Source of the DNA: Legionella sp.
Lineage (GTDB): Bacteria > Pseudomonadota > Gammaproteobacteria > Legionellales > Legionellaceae
DNA: 43,421 nt
NCBI GenBank assembly: GCA_027437055.1
Contig: DAIAOV010000014.1
Coordinates: forward strand, 1 to 43,421
Reading direction: 5' to 3'
Notes under the pieces: model-generated
Told to the model about the DNA's origin: nothing
The model's input: only the letters and a program-made list of their open reading frames with translations
Database searches by the model: none
In this document: one piece after another, positions 28,468 to 36,486 of the stretch
Numbering within the stretch: the stretch's first letter is position 1
How the letters are laid out: every line of letters starts with the position of its first letter
Translations under genes and position numbers: made by a program

Positions 28468-28599
28468 TATTCATGCCCTCTCGCTAAGAGTAGACTGCTT
28501 GATTTGAGTAAATAAAGCCCAAAACTCTTTTAATTTTCTAGATCAATGAACTCTAATACTTTAAAGCTTAGCAAAGATTAGGCATAAACAATAATTGTG

Positions 28600-28626
28600 C
28601 CATTAAGTTAAGAAGTAACTTAATGG
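28600..28626. repeat. Palindrome containing gccattaagttaag, copy 2
   Basis: Perfect 11-bp arms ccattaagtta (28600-28610) and taacttaatgg (28616-28626) flank a 5-nt loop. The left arm extends into the same 14-mer found at 26209-26222. It lies between two divergent genes. Confidence 0.55.
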
Positions 28627-28682
28627 TTGTGATGAGTAAAGTTGACTATGGAAATATATGTTTTTTTTAGGGTAAAAAATAT

Positions 28683-28715
28683 CTTAATAATTTCTTAATA
28701 AAATTTTAATATACT
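28683..28715 (+). promoter_or_regulatory. PmrA-type box with -10 element
   Basis: Two tandem half-sites, cttaataat (28683-28691) and cttaataaa (28694-28702), are separated by 2 nt. They match the PmrA consensus cTTAATatT-N2-cTTAATatT at 8 and 7 of 9 positions. TATACT at 28710-28715 begins after a 7-bp gap. The start codon of the 659-residue gene is 33 nt further on. Confidence 0.75.
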
Positions 28716-28747
28716 CACCTCATCTTCTTGATTTTTCGGATTAATAT

Positions 28748-30727
28748 ATGCCCTATATTAATGTTAGATTGTGGAATAAAATTCCTGGATACCTTCGTGA
28801 AATCATGGTGTACTACCCTGATGTGCTTCTCTTTCAGCTCAATCAAATACAATATAATAATTTATGGGAGCAATTAATTTCTGCCCAATATCTTTATAGT
28901 GATGGCTATGAGATAAGACCTACTAACTGGTTCATGTATGCCTTTCAAACTATTAAGGGTTGGCTCAGTTTTGAAAACTATTGTCACCCAGAAAAAATTT
29001 CTTACACGTTAAATAAACTGGCTTATTATGGCTACACTAAACAATTTCATCAGCCTGATTTTTCACTATTGTCCCAATACCATTTGTCATCTGAAATCCG
29101 TGACTTAGTGGTTCGTGATTATAATGACCAAACTACCGCACAACTACAGAGTGAACTCATTAAAGATTATTTTAGAGTCGATCCTCATCTTAATATTGAT
29201 TCAGTATATCACCGACTCAATATGCATCACCGATTTGGCGAAAGTTGGGCCAAAATAGCAGCCTATGAGATAATACCCCAATTAGATCCTCAAAATGACA
29301 GCTTAATTACAGAAATCATCAGGCTGTTTGATCAACAAGACAGCTCACCAACGGATATTACTTTTTTACCCGGAAGTAAATATGCGCGGCATGCAGCACA
29401 GTATTATTGCAATAAGGCAAAGAATACTCCTCTCCCTTCTTTTTTGATGCGCTTATTATGGACTGATCCACGCCCCGATCTGTTTCGCAAAGCACTGGTT
29501 TATGACCCTGAAATTGCTAAAAAAGACGCTCAAAGCTTTATTGATCATCACATCACACAAAAAGAATATCAAAGCGCATTTAATTTAATCGATTTATTAA
29601 CAGACTCTAAATTAATTCTAAATCGTTTGTTGACTATTCCAGAAACAGAACGCCATGCCTTAATTCAAAAAAATACCCCTATAGCGGCTATTATAGCTAA
29701 GTACTATTTGGAGAAAAAAAACTATGCTCTGGCACAACAACTCTATTCCAATATCGAAGAGCTCAGCCCAGAAGCAGCGTTTTCTATAGCCCTTCAAGAA
29801 AAAAATTATGTAAAAGCCTATGAACTATTTAAACGGCATGAAACTAAAGTAGTTTTTTCTATGGCTGAACGTCACGAACTGAGTCGTATTTTTTTTGATG
29901 CCGCAGAAAGAAAATATGAAACTGCTAAAATGCATAGAGCCAAAAAAGAATGGCAAGAGGCACTACAACATTATTATTTTAGTCTTGTGCAAAAAAAAGC
30001 AGCCCATCATTTAACCTCATCAGAAGAATATTTGGAAGAGGTATACTGTCATAAACGTTTATATGCCAATGCATTAATTGATGCTGATTTAGACTTATAC
30101 GACCCCGAACAGAGCGATGTTGCTGCCATTGAAAAAGCAATTACTCTTTTGAGAGAGTGTGATTCAACAAATAAAGAAGAACAACATAGGCACACTATTG
30201 CTCTGGCAAATGGGCTTATGCGTCGAATTGATACACTACGTGAAAAAATTTCTTTCTCTTATCCACCTAGTGATGTTTCTCTGTTGAATGAACACAAAAA
30301 TAAACATCAGCAATCAATCGCTACTTTTATCAAGACATTAAAGGAATTAATTATTTTATTAGAAGGCTCTAAAGATAAGGAATTACTTTTAAAGCTTGGC
30401 AAGGCACATTATCTGTTAGCGGACGTTCAACTTTATTTTGATATTAATGCCCCAGATATCAATCAACATCATCAAATGGCCATGCAAGCCGTACCTAAAA
30501 ATCCATTTTACATTCTACGTGTTGCCGAACTCTTTGAACTAGAAAAAAGCAAACTTCAACCAATTGCAATACACTATCTGAAAAAGATGGGATATAAGGT
30601 AATAGACTATGTACACTGGTTTGAGGAGCGCTGGGTAAAAAGACATGATATTATTTGTGAGGTGAAAGACATTCATCAACCTCCAATAGAAGCGCACAAG
30701 ACAAATGGATGGAGTTTTGGATTCTAG
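28748..30727 (+). CDS. Large helical-repeat protein, candidate Dot/Icm effector
   Basis: A 659-residue soluble protein I do not recognise. From about residue 250 it is built of paired helices resembling TPR or Sel1-type repeats (EYQSAFNLIDLL, YYLEKKNYALAQQLYSNIEE, IALQEKNYVKAYELFKRH, KKEWQEALQHYYFSLVQKKA). The N-terminal ~240 residues are rich in Tyr and aromatic residues. There is no signal peptide or membrane helix. The promoter carries a PmrA-type box, as do many Dot/Icm effector genes, and two further PmrA-boxed genes follow. The C-terminus (EVKDIHQPPIEAHKTNGWSF) is polar but not a clear E-block. Effector status is inferred. Confidence 0.7.
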   Translation: MPYINVRLWNKIPGYLREIMVYYPDVLLFQLNQIQYNNLWEQLISAQYLYSDGYEIRPTNWFMYAFQTIKGWLSFENYCHPEKISYTLNKLAYYGYTKQFHQPDFSLLSQYHLSSEIRDLVVRDYNDQTTAQLQSELIKDYFRVDPHLNIDSVYHRLNMHHRFGESWAKIAAYEIIPQLDPQNDSLITEIIRLFDQQDSSPTDITFLPGSKYARHAAQYYCNKAKNTPLPSFLMRLLWTDPRPDLFRKALVYDPEIAKKDAQSFIDHHITQKEYQSAFNLIDLLTDSKLILNRLLTIPETERHALIQKNTPIAAIIAKYYLEKKNYALAQQLYSNIEELSPEAAFSIALQEKNYVKAYELFKRHETKVVFSMAERHELSRIFFDAAERKYETAKMHRAKKEWQEALQHYYFSLVQKKAAHHLTSSEEYLEEVYCHKRLYANALIDADLDLYDPEQSDVAAIEKAITLLRECDSTNKEEQHRHTIALANGLMRRIDTLREKISFSYPPSDVSLLNEHKNKHQQSIATFIKTLKELIILLEGSKDKELLLKLGKAHYLLADVQLYFDINAPDINQHHQMAMQAVPKNPFYILRVAELFELEKSKLQPIAIHYLKKMGYKVIDYVHWFEERWVKRHDIICEVKDIHQPPIEAHKTNGWSFGF

Positions 30728-30805
30728 AATAAGATAAAAGTAAAGGAGCAATTGTTTAATGCCCAGTTACCCTATAAAACAAGTTTTTTTACCCTCCCAT
30801 ACCCT

Positions 30806-30838
30806 TTTAATATTTCTTTAAGGTTTATCCATTATAAT
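30806..30838 (+). promoter_or_regulatory. PmrA-type box with TATAAT, first paralog
   Basis: Half-sites tttaatatt (30806-30814) and tttaaggtt (30817-30825) with a 2-nt gap match the PmrA consensus at 8 and 6 of 9 positions. A consensus TATAAT (30833-30838) begins after 7 bp. The same sequence around the -10 (ttatccattataatg) recurs before the second paralog. Confidence 0.65.
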
Positions 30839-30941
30839 GACGCTCGCAGTTAAGCGATATCGAGATTCAAAAATAACAGAAATTCTGAGGCTCGGCACAG
30901 ATAAAACTGCTTATTTAAGTTAATTTTTAAGGAGACAATTA

Positions 30942-31307
30942 ATGTCAAAAACGCTATCTTTAACACGTGGTTACGGTTCTTTTTTTTGGGGATGTACTAA
31001 GTTTGCAGTTTCTCCTTACACCGCCACGTTCCTAGGAGTAGCAAGTGCTAATGGATGTAATGAAGAAGATTCGCTTGAACACGTAGCAGCAGCTGCTGCC
31101 GTTTGCGGAATTCTCACTTTTATTGTACCTGTATTACCTATGCTTACAACAATAACTACTTCATTTGCCATCATTGCCGCAAGCCTTGCTGCGCTGAGTA
31201 TGATTTTCACTTACCCAATTGCTCTTCTTGCTGACGCGTGTACAGCACCTGATATTGACAATATTTATAATAATGATCTTTGGGCACCAATTTCGTCTAC
31301 TATTTAA
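30942..31307 (+). CDS. Small two-helix membrane protein, paralog 1
   Basis: A 121-residue protein of unknown function. It begins MSKTLSLTRGYGSFFWGCTK, which is shared with the next gene. Two hydrophobic helices follow (VCGILTFIVPVLPMLTTITTSF and IIAASLAALSMIFTYPIAL, ~53-98), then an acidic tail (DACTAPDIDNIYNNDLW). The ATG has aaggaga 6 nt upstream. About half of the residues are identical to the neighbour at 31587, and the promoter is duplicated too, so the pair arose by tandem duplication. The PmrA-type box suggests a Dot/Icm substrate acting on a host membrane, but this is inference. Confidence 0.72.
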   Translation: MSKTLSLTRGYGSFFWGCTKFAVSPYTATFLGVASANGCNEEDSLEHVAAAAAVCGILTFIVPVLPMLTTITTSFAIIAASLAALSMIFTYPIALLADACTAPDIDNIYNNDLWAPISSTI

Positions 31308-31493
31308 TAATTATTATACTTAAAGAGCTGATTTCTTCGGCACCTCAACCTGGGGCAGTCAATTGTGCCCAGGTTTCATTAAACCTCTTTCCCAGCGCTA
31401 CAGTGATAGAAATGAAGTCCATAGACATGGTATTGTTCAATCGACTATTGACAAAATACTTATCGTAATAAATCAATAAATTTTATTTTATTT

Positions 31494-31526
31494 CCTAATA
31501 ATTCTTTAATATTTATCCATTATAAT
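31494..31526 (+). promoter_or_regulatory. PmrA-type box with TATAAT, second paralog
   Basis: Half-sites cctaataat (31494-31502) and tttaatatt (31505-31513) with a 2-nt gap match the PmrA consensus at 7 and 8 of 9 positions. TATAAT (31521-31526) follows after 7 bp, the same register as the other two boxes. Confidence 0.7.
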
Positions 31527-31586
31527 GCGACCAGAGAGTGAGAAAAACGTCATCGAATGTTAAGTTAACTCATAAGGGAACAACGA

Positions 31587-31943
31587 ATGTCAAACATTCT
31601 ATCTTTAACTCGTGGCTATGGATTTTTTTTTAGAGACTGTGCGAAATTTGCTGTTTCCCCCTACACCGACACATTTTTAAAAATTGCCAATGCCGGTAGC
31701 GGAGAAAGAGAGAAGTACCTTGAGAATCTAGCTGCAGCTACAGTGATTTGTGGGATTTTTACTTTTGTCGTACCTGTTTTACCTATTCTTACTGCTATAA
31801 CTTGTGTATTTGCAGCAATAGGAGCATTACTCGCAGTAAGTAGTCTTTTTCTCACCTATCCATTAGCTATTGTAGCTGACGCCTGCGGTGCGCCAGATTT
31901 GCCTTGTTATGAAGAATCGCCGTTCCAACCGATTTTTAAATAA
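31587..31943 (+). CDS. Small two-helix membrane protein, paralog 2
   Basis: A 118-residue paralog of the preceding gene. It shares LSLTRGYG, KFAVSPYT, AAA...CGI, TF.VPVLP.LT.IT and TYP.A..ADAC.APD. The two membrane helices occupy the same positions. The N-terminal half of the loop (GSGEREKYLEN) and the C-terminal tail (PCYEESPFQPIFK) differ, so the copies may have diverged in partner binding. The ATG has aaggga 7 nt upstream. The 279-bp gap between the paralogs (31308-31586) holds its promoter and no gene I can support. Confidence 0.72.
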   Translation: MSNILSLTRGYGFFFRDCAKFAVSPYTDTFLKIANAGSGEREKYLENLAAATVICGIFTFVVPVLPILTAITCVFAAIGALLAVSSLFLTYPLAIVADACGAPDLPCYEESPFQPIFK

Positions 31944-32027
31944 ATATCTTTGCAGGAAAAATTGGGCCGTTAAAAGCTGTTAGCTGTTGAGTGTAATGAC
32001 TTCTATTCTTAATGGAAGTGAGATTCA

Positions 32028-32120
32028 GGGGGGCTTTGCGAGCCTTGGCGAAGCAATCCAGAGCGATGCTTCATTAGAAATCTGTGCTGGATTAATTCAC
32101 TTCGTTTGCAATGACGACAG
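32028..32120. repeat. Palindromic intergenic repeat
   Basis: The left arm ctttgcgagccttggcgaag with caatccag (32034-32061) is roughly inverted by the right arm ctggattaattcacttcgtt with tgcaatgacgac (32087-32118). The core words CTGGATTGCTTCGC and GCAATGACGAC resemble a palindromic repeat common in Legionella and other intracellular bacteria, as I recall. A T-run (ttttttt) follows at 32121, so it could also end transcription of the second paralog. The rest of the gap 31944-32303 contains copy E of the dispersed motif. Confidence 0.6.
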
Positions 32121-32154
32121 TTTTTTTATCTAATTTTAAAAAATAATATACCCC

Positions 32155-32180
32155 GTGAACACTCAATGGCGTCAACACTT
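32155..32180 (+). repeat. Dispersed intergenic motif, copy E
   Basis: It reads gaacactcaatggcgtcaac followed by actta. It agrees well with the core ATGGCGTCAAC of the other copies. Confidence 0.55.
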
Positions 32181-32303
32181 ACTAATGGAATGTTCCTTAT
32201 TTTTCAATTTTAGTTGCTTAAGGTAACTTTATTATTCCGCTGCTTGCCGCATCTCAATTAGATGTTTATCATAATATTTTATTGGTGCATGGCAAAATGA
32301 TTT

Positions 32304-32987
32304 ATGCTCTATAAAACGAATGAAATAATGCATTTTACTTATAATTACAAACAACCTGACGAATACCATTTTAGTCTTGATTCAATTCATCTTGCGAAAT
32401 TTGTCGCAACAGAATTGAAATCCCACGCCGATCTTAGTTCATTACGAGTATTAGATCTCTGCGCAGGCTGCGGAGTTATTGGGATTGAACTATCGTGGCA
32501 TCTTCAAGCAATCCGGCAGTTTGATTTTATTGAGATCCAGGACATTTATACTAAATATTTTTATCAAAACCTGGCTAACGTCAATCGGCCTGAATTGCAA
32601 TTTCGCTGGCATCTTTTAAATTATGATGAATTACATGAAAAAAAATGGGAAGGGAAATTTGACTTGATCATCAGTAATCCGCCCTATTTTCAACCAGGCC
32701 ACGGAATGCTTTCACCTTCCAAATTTAAAAATCGTTGTAGATTTTATTTAGATAGCTCTTTTCAGAGTTATATTCAAGCGTTAGAAAATTCGCTTGCCAA
32801 TAACGGGAAGGCTTATTTTTTATTACGTCCATTAGAACATCATGGTTTGGATTTATTTTCTGATATACAAAAAATGCTACAAGAAACATCAGTAACAGTA
32901 AAAAAAATAGCACATATCCGTAGAGCGGATATTATTTTATTAGAAAAGCTTGATCTAGGACATCCTACTCATGTATTTACTTTTTGA
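32304..32987 (+). CDS. SAM-dependent N6-adenine methyltransferase (TrmN6-like)
   Basis: A 227-residue class I methyltransferase. Motif I DLCAGCGVIGIEL (51-63) binds S-adenosylmethionine, and the catalytic motif IV NPPY (125-128, IISNPPYFQPG) indicates amino-group methylation of adenine. The opening YHFSLDSIHLAKF and spacing resemble the YfiC/TrmN6 family, which modifies A37 of tRNA-Val; other nucleic acid targets are possible. The start is uncertain (ATG at 32304 or 32328; neither has a clear ribosome site). Its last 17 bp overlap the HAD gene, so the two are coupled. Confidence 0.78.
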   Translation: MLYKTNEIMHFTYNYKQPDEYHFSLDSIHLAKFVATELKSHADLSSLRVLDLCAGCGVIGIELSWHLQAIRQFDFIEIQDIYTKYFYQNLANVNRPELQFRWHLLNYDELHEKKWEGKFDLIISNPPYFQPGHGMLSPSKFKNRCRFYLDSSFQSYIQALENSLANNGKAYFLLRPLEHHGLDLFSDIQKMLQETSVTVKKIAHIRRADIILLEKLDLGHPTHVFTF

Positions 32988-33648
32988 TTTTGATGGAACA
33001 TTAGTGAATAGTTATGACTGTGTCATTGAAAAAACTAATTTATTAGCCGAACAATTTAGTTTTAGAAAAATTAAAGAACATGAAATCGAACATCTGCGTG
33101 ATCTTTCTTCAAGAGAATTGATACATTTTTTAGGTGTTCCATTTTACAAAATACCTTCACTAATACTTCAAATTAGAAATCTTTTGCATGAGCAAATGGC
33201 AAATATGAATCCCATTGCCAATATTGGTACAATATTAGAGACCTTCCATAAGTCGGGATATATCTTAGGTATTTTAACCTCTAATTCAATTGAAAATGTT
33301 CTTTTGTGGTTGAAATTAAACCAAATTCATCACCTTTTTAATTTTATCCATGATGAATCGAGTTTTTTTTCTAAACGATCGTTACTGAAAAAAACTCTTA
33401 AGAAATACTCAATTGATAAAAGCAATGTTTTTTATATAGGTGATGAGACTCGAGACATAGAGGCTGCAAAGAGAAATAGTATTCCGTCAATCGCCGTTAC
33501 CTGGGGATACAATTCCGAGAGAGTCTTATTAAAGCATCAACCTACCTATTTGGCTAAACAACCAGAAGATCTGTTAACTATCTGCTTGGGCCTGAAACAG
33601 AGTGAGGACATTGATTTCGCTGCGAGCATCAAGATGCCCCTCGACTAA
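32971..33648 (+). CDS. HAD-superfamily phosphatase (phosphoglycolate phosphatase-like)
   Basis: A 225-residue haloacid dehalogenase-type hydrolase. Motif I D6-F-D8-G-T (LFDFDGTLVNS) carries the nucleophile and acid, motif II is LTSNS, motif III a lysine in FFSKRSLLKK, and motif IV GDETRDIEAA. A helical cap lies between motifs I and II, as in subfamily IA. The substrate may be a small phospho-sugar or phosphoglycolate, but this is a guess. It overlaps the methyltransferase gene by 17 bp, possibly linking tRNA modification to phosphate-ester clean-up. Confidence 0.82.
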   Translation: MYLLFDFDGTLVNSYDCVIEKTNLLAEQFSFRKIKEHEIEHLRDLSSRELIHFLGVPFYKIPSLILQIRNLLHEQMANMNPIANIGTILETFHKSGYILGILTSNSIENVLLWLKLNQIHHLFNFIHDESSFFSKRSLLKKTLKKYSIDKSNVFYIGDETRDIEAAKRNSIPSIAVTWGYNSERVLLKHQPTYLAKQPEDLLTICLGLKQSEDIDFAASIKMPLD

Positions 33649-33718
33649 GTGAGTAGAGGCTTGAAAAAATGCTTTCATTCTATACAATAGCGCAAAATGA
33701 ATCACTAAAAATGCACTA

Positions 33719-34429
33719 ATGAGATTACTTTCTAAATTATTTATCATTATCAGCTTTTTATTATCAACTCAACTTAAAGCTGAAGTATGGACCGATTATA
33801 TTCCCACGAATAAAGTACTCAAAGCAAAACTAATGGCATTAACCTCTTCAAAAGAAATGGCTTTAATTAGTCGAAAATTACAACAAGCCATCAGCAAAGA
33901 TCCAGAATGGTTCAAAGAATATATGAACCAATTGAAGCCAGGTGAAAAAATGCCATATGATGTGAAGATGGGCATTACTCAAGCTGAATATGAAATGATT
34001 CAAAATCCCAATGCCATTACTTTAAAAGAAAACGGTACTTTTAAATTAGAGTTTAGATGGAAAGAAAAAAATAAGAGCATTATCATTAAAACGGAACCTA
34101 CTTCCCCCATTGACGGCATTATCATTAAAAAAGGTGAAGTAACTACTCCTTTTGGGGTCTTAAGAGCAATAAAACAAATAAAAAATACTAATAAAAATTC
34201 TCCTACTGGCCCATGGTCAGGCATCGATTGGTTCTATGACAATGTTAAAGAACAACCGATAAAAAATCTTAATGAAGTTAAGGGAAAAGTCATTCAATTC
34301 GCCTTAGGTAGGTTAGAAAAAACAGGGGAAGGAATACTTTATTATGATGTTAAAGACGTCAACCCCGAAAAACATACAAAATTTGTTTTCTCTTATATTA
34401 GTTATTATCCTTTAACCAATGATCTCTGA
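33719..34429 (+). CDS. Exported hypothetical protein
   Basis: A 236-residue secreted or periplasmic protein with a classical signal peptide (LLSKLFIIISFLLSTQLKA, cleavage likely before EVWTD). The mature part is basic, with short strand-rich stretches (FKLEFRWKEKNKSIIIKTE, KFVFSYISYYPL), and lacks cysteines. No family is recognised. It lies 70 bp after the HAD gene and is convergent with the 546-residue gene. Confidence 0.72.
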   Translation: MRLLSKLFIIISFLLSTQLKAEVWTDYIPTNKVLKAKLMALTSSKEMALISRKLQQAISKDPEWFKEYMNQLKPGEKMPYDVKMGITQAEYEMIQNPNAITLKENGTFKLEFRWKEKNKSIIIKTEPTSPIDGIIIKKGEVTTPFGVLRAIKQIKNTNKNSPTGPWSGIDWFYDNVKEQPIKNLNEVKGKVIQFALGRLEKTGEGILYYDVKDVNPEKHTKFVFSYISYYPLTNDL

Positions 34430-34463
34430 CAGGTCTTAAAGCCGTTGATCAACGTCTCTTATA

Positions 34464-36104
34464 TTATTCCTGGCTTAAATGTGTCCGTCGCTCCTGCATG
34501 GTTTCAACACTATTAATAACCGTTTGACGGCAAATCTCTTGCATTACGGGAATCTCTTTTAACGGAGTGCCTTCACGAATGGCATGGGCGATTAGGAAAC
34601 TATCTTGCCATATTTTTTCATTTTTTCGTGCTTTAGCTTTACTCCAAAGAGCCACCCACAAAAAATGAAATTGCCATTTATTCCTATTTAACTCCATCTC
34701 CTCAGCAAATACAGCATCCATAGCGTCGGCCATGCGGCACACCTTAACCCCATCAATAAAACTACTATTGTGATTCACAATTTTATCGATTATAGGATCT
34801 TCTATATACCATGATTCAGTAAAGGCCTTACTTTTGAGCCAAGACTTAGAACGTTGTAACGACTCATGAATCACGTCTTGAGTGAAAGGAACAATTTGCA
34901 CACTTAGTTGTTCAAAAAGATGATCTAAGTTCAGCTTATTGGGTCTAAGCCTCAATCCCAATAGTTCTTGGATCTCTAAAAAATGCAGATAAGGAATATC
35001 GCCACGTTCTACTGTTATCGCCAGGAAGTGTTCTACCATTAACTCAAAATAATGAGTATCTACTTCACGTAAGGTGACATTCTCGGTAAAGGCTTGTTTA
35101 TAATAATCTTTTACATCTGCGGCGGGAATTGAGGGAGTAATCCATGCGTCCTTAATACCCACATTATCGTTAACTAGTAAACCACAAAGCCTATTCTTTT
35201 TATTTTTTCGCGTCTGAATAAAAATACCTTGAGAGCCAGTCCCATCTATCTCTGTAGCCCGAATCGTTATTTTAGGAATAGCCGTTTCATGGGTAAAGAC
35301 AACGCCTTTTTTACGCTGCATCTTAATCCAGCGATCAAAAGTAGCGTGATACGATCCATCGTACCAATATTTGATAACTTGTAGACGAGATAAGGAAATG
35401 GAGCTTAACGTTATTTGTTCCATTAATAAGTCTAAAGTGGCTACTGCAATAGCCCTAACCTCGTCTTTAGGATGTAACAAGATCAATAACGCAATATCTT
35501 GCCCTTCTTCGATGCTATATAAATCGATGATCAAATCAGCAAAAAATTCAGCGGGCATAGCATAACTTTGTGCGAAGAAATTCTCTGCTATATCAAAAAC
35601 AGATAAATCAGATAGTTCATGAATTAGATCTCTAATCGACTCTAAATGTGATGATGGCTCTCTTTCATCTAGGAGCTCTTCTTCATTACTAGCTAAATCA
35701 AAATATGCATCTTTCAACTCTTGGGTTAATTCAGCATGTACCTCATAGAACGCATTTAATACAGGTAGCCAAAAGTTTAATGAATGCTTGTTGGTATTAA
35801 TGAGACTTGCTAATAGATTCATTAACTGGTTTAAAGATTTTGCCACTACTTTATTATTTGCTTCCACAGCAGCCTGCAGTTGGGCAACACAAATGTCTAA
35901 GGCGAAAACACAAGCAGAATAAAGTGGCGAACTTTCATGAAGCGGATCTTCTTCTAAATTATTAATCAACTCTATAAGTTCGAATGCAAATTCTGGGTGT
36001 TGAAAAAAAGGAGTATATAATTGAGGGTCCGGATCTTCGTTTTGCTCAATCGATGCAGCCATTTCAGCAAGTAAATGATGCAGTTCTTCAGATGAGGTAG
36101 TCAT
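34464..36104 (-). CDS. Large conserved-type hypothetical protein, 546 residues
   Basis: A soluble, largely helical, acidic protein (first ~250 residues rich in Leu/Glu/Asp) that I do not recognise. The middle contains ITIRATEIDGTGSQGIFIQT and LLVNDNVGIKDAWITPS, a beta-rich block, before a helical C-terminal half. The LHPKDEVRAIAVATLDLL segment resembles a HEAT repeat. The start ATG overlaps the yciA stop (36101-36104), so it is translationally coupled in the tex-yciA transcript. It has no signal peptide, and its own promoter is not evident. Confidence 0.72.
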   Translation of the reverse strand: MTTSSEELHHLLAEMAASIEQNEDPDPQLYTPFFQHPEFAFELIELINNLEEDPLHESSPLYSACVFALDICVAQLQAAVEANNKVVAKSLNQLMNLLASLINTNKHSLNFWLPVLNAFYEVHAELTQELKDAYFDLASNEEELLDEREPSSHLESIRDLIHELSDLSVFDIAENFFAQSYAMPAEFFADLIIDLYSIEEGQDIALLILLHPKDEVRAIAVATLDLLMEQITLSSISLSRLQVIKYWYDGSYHATFDRWIKMQRKKGVVFTHETAIPKITIRATEIDGTGSQGIFIQTRKNKKNRLCGLLVNDNVGIKDAWITPSIPAADVKDYYKQAFTENVTLREVDTHYFELMVEHFLAITVERGDIPYLHFLEIQELLGLRLRPNKLNLDHLFEQLSVQIVPFTQDVIHESLQRSKSWLKSKAFTESWYIEDPIIDKIVNHNSSFIDGVKVCRMADAMDAVFAEEMELNRNKWQFHFLWVALWSKAKARKNEKIWQDSFLIAHAIREGTPLKEIPVMQEICRQTVINSVETMQERRTHLSQE

Positions 36105-36484
36105 TCTGTTTTAGGTACCTGTCTTGGATTGCCATCCTCATCTATGGCAACAAAAACAAACACACCTTCAGTCACTTGGTATTGTTCATTTAAAGCAGCT
36201 GAGTAAGCCCATACTTCCACACTAATAGTCATTGAAGTATTTCCTTGTTTAATCAATTCTACATGACAACTCACAACATCACCAACATGAACGGGTCTCA
36301 GAAAAGCCATGGAATGAATCGCCACAGTAGCTACTCGTCCTCGAGCTAATTTCTTTGCCAAGACCCCAGCTGCCAAATCCATTTGGGAGACTATCCATCC
36401 CCCAAATATATCGCCATTTGCATTAGTATTTGACGGCATTGCCAAAGTCTGAATAGTTAATTCGCCTTTAGGCTCCTTTATCAT
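36101..36484 (-). CDS. yciA: Acyl-CoA thioesterase YciA
   Basis: A 127-residue hotdog-fold thioesterase that hydrolyses acyl-CoA. The motif NTNANGDIFGGWIVSQMDLA holds the catalytic Asp, and TVAIHSMAFLRPVHVGDVVS is the second conserved block. The short length is typical of YciA. It lies 2 nt after the tex stop and overlaps the next gene by 4 bp. Confidence 0.93.
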   Translation of the reverse strand: MIKEPKGELTIQTLAMPSNTNANGDIFGGWIVSQMDLAAGVLAKKLARGRVATVAIHSMAFLRPVHVGDVVSCHVELIKQGNTSMTISVEVWAYSAALNEQYQVTEGVFVFVAIDEDGNPRQVPKTE

Positions 36485-36486
36485 AA

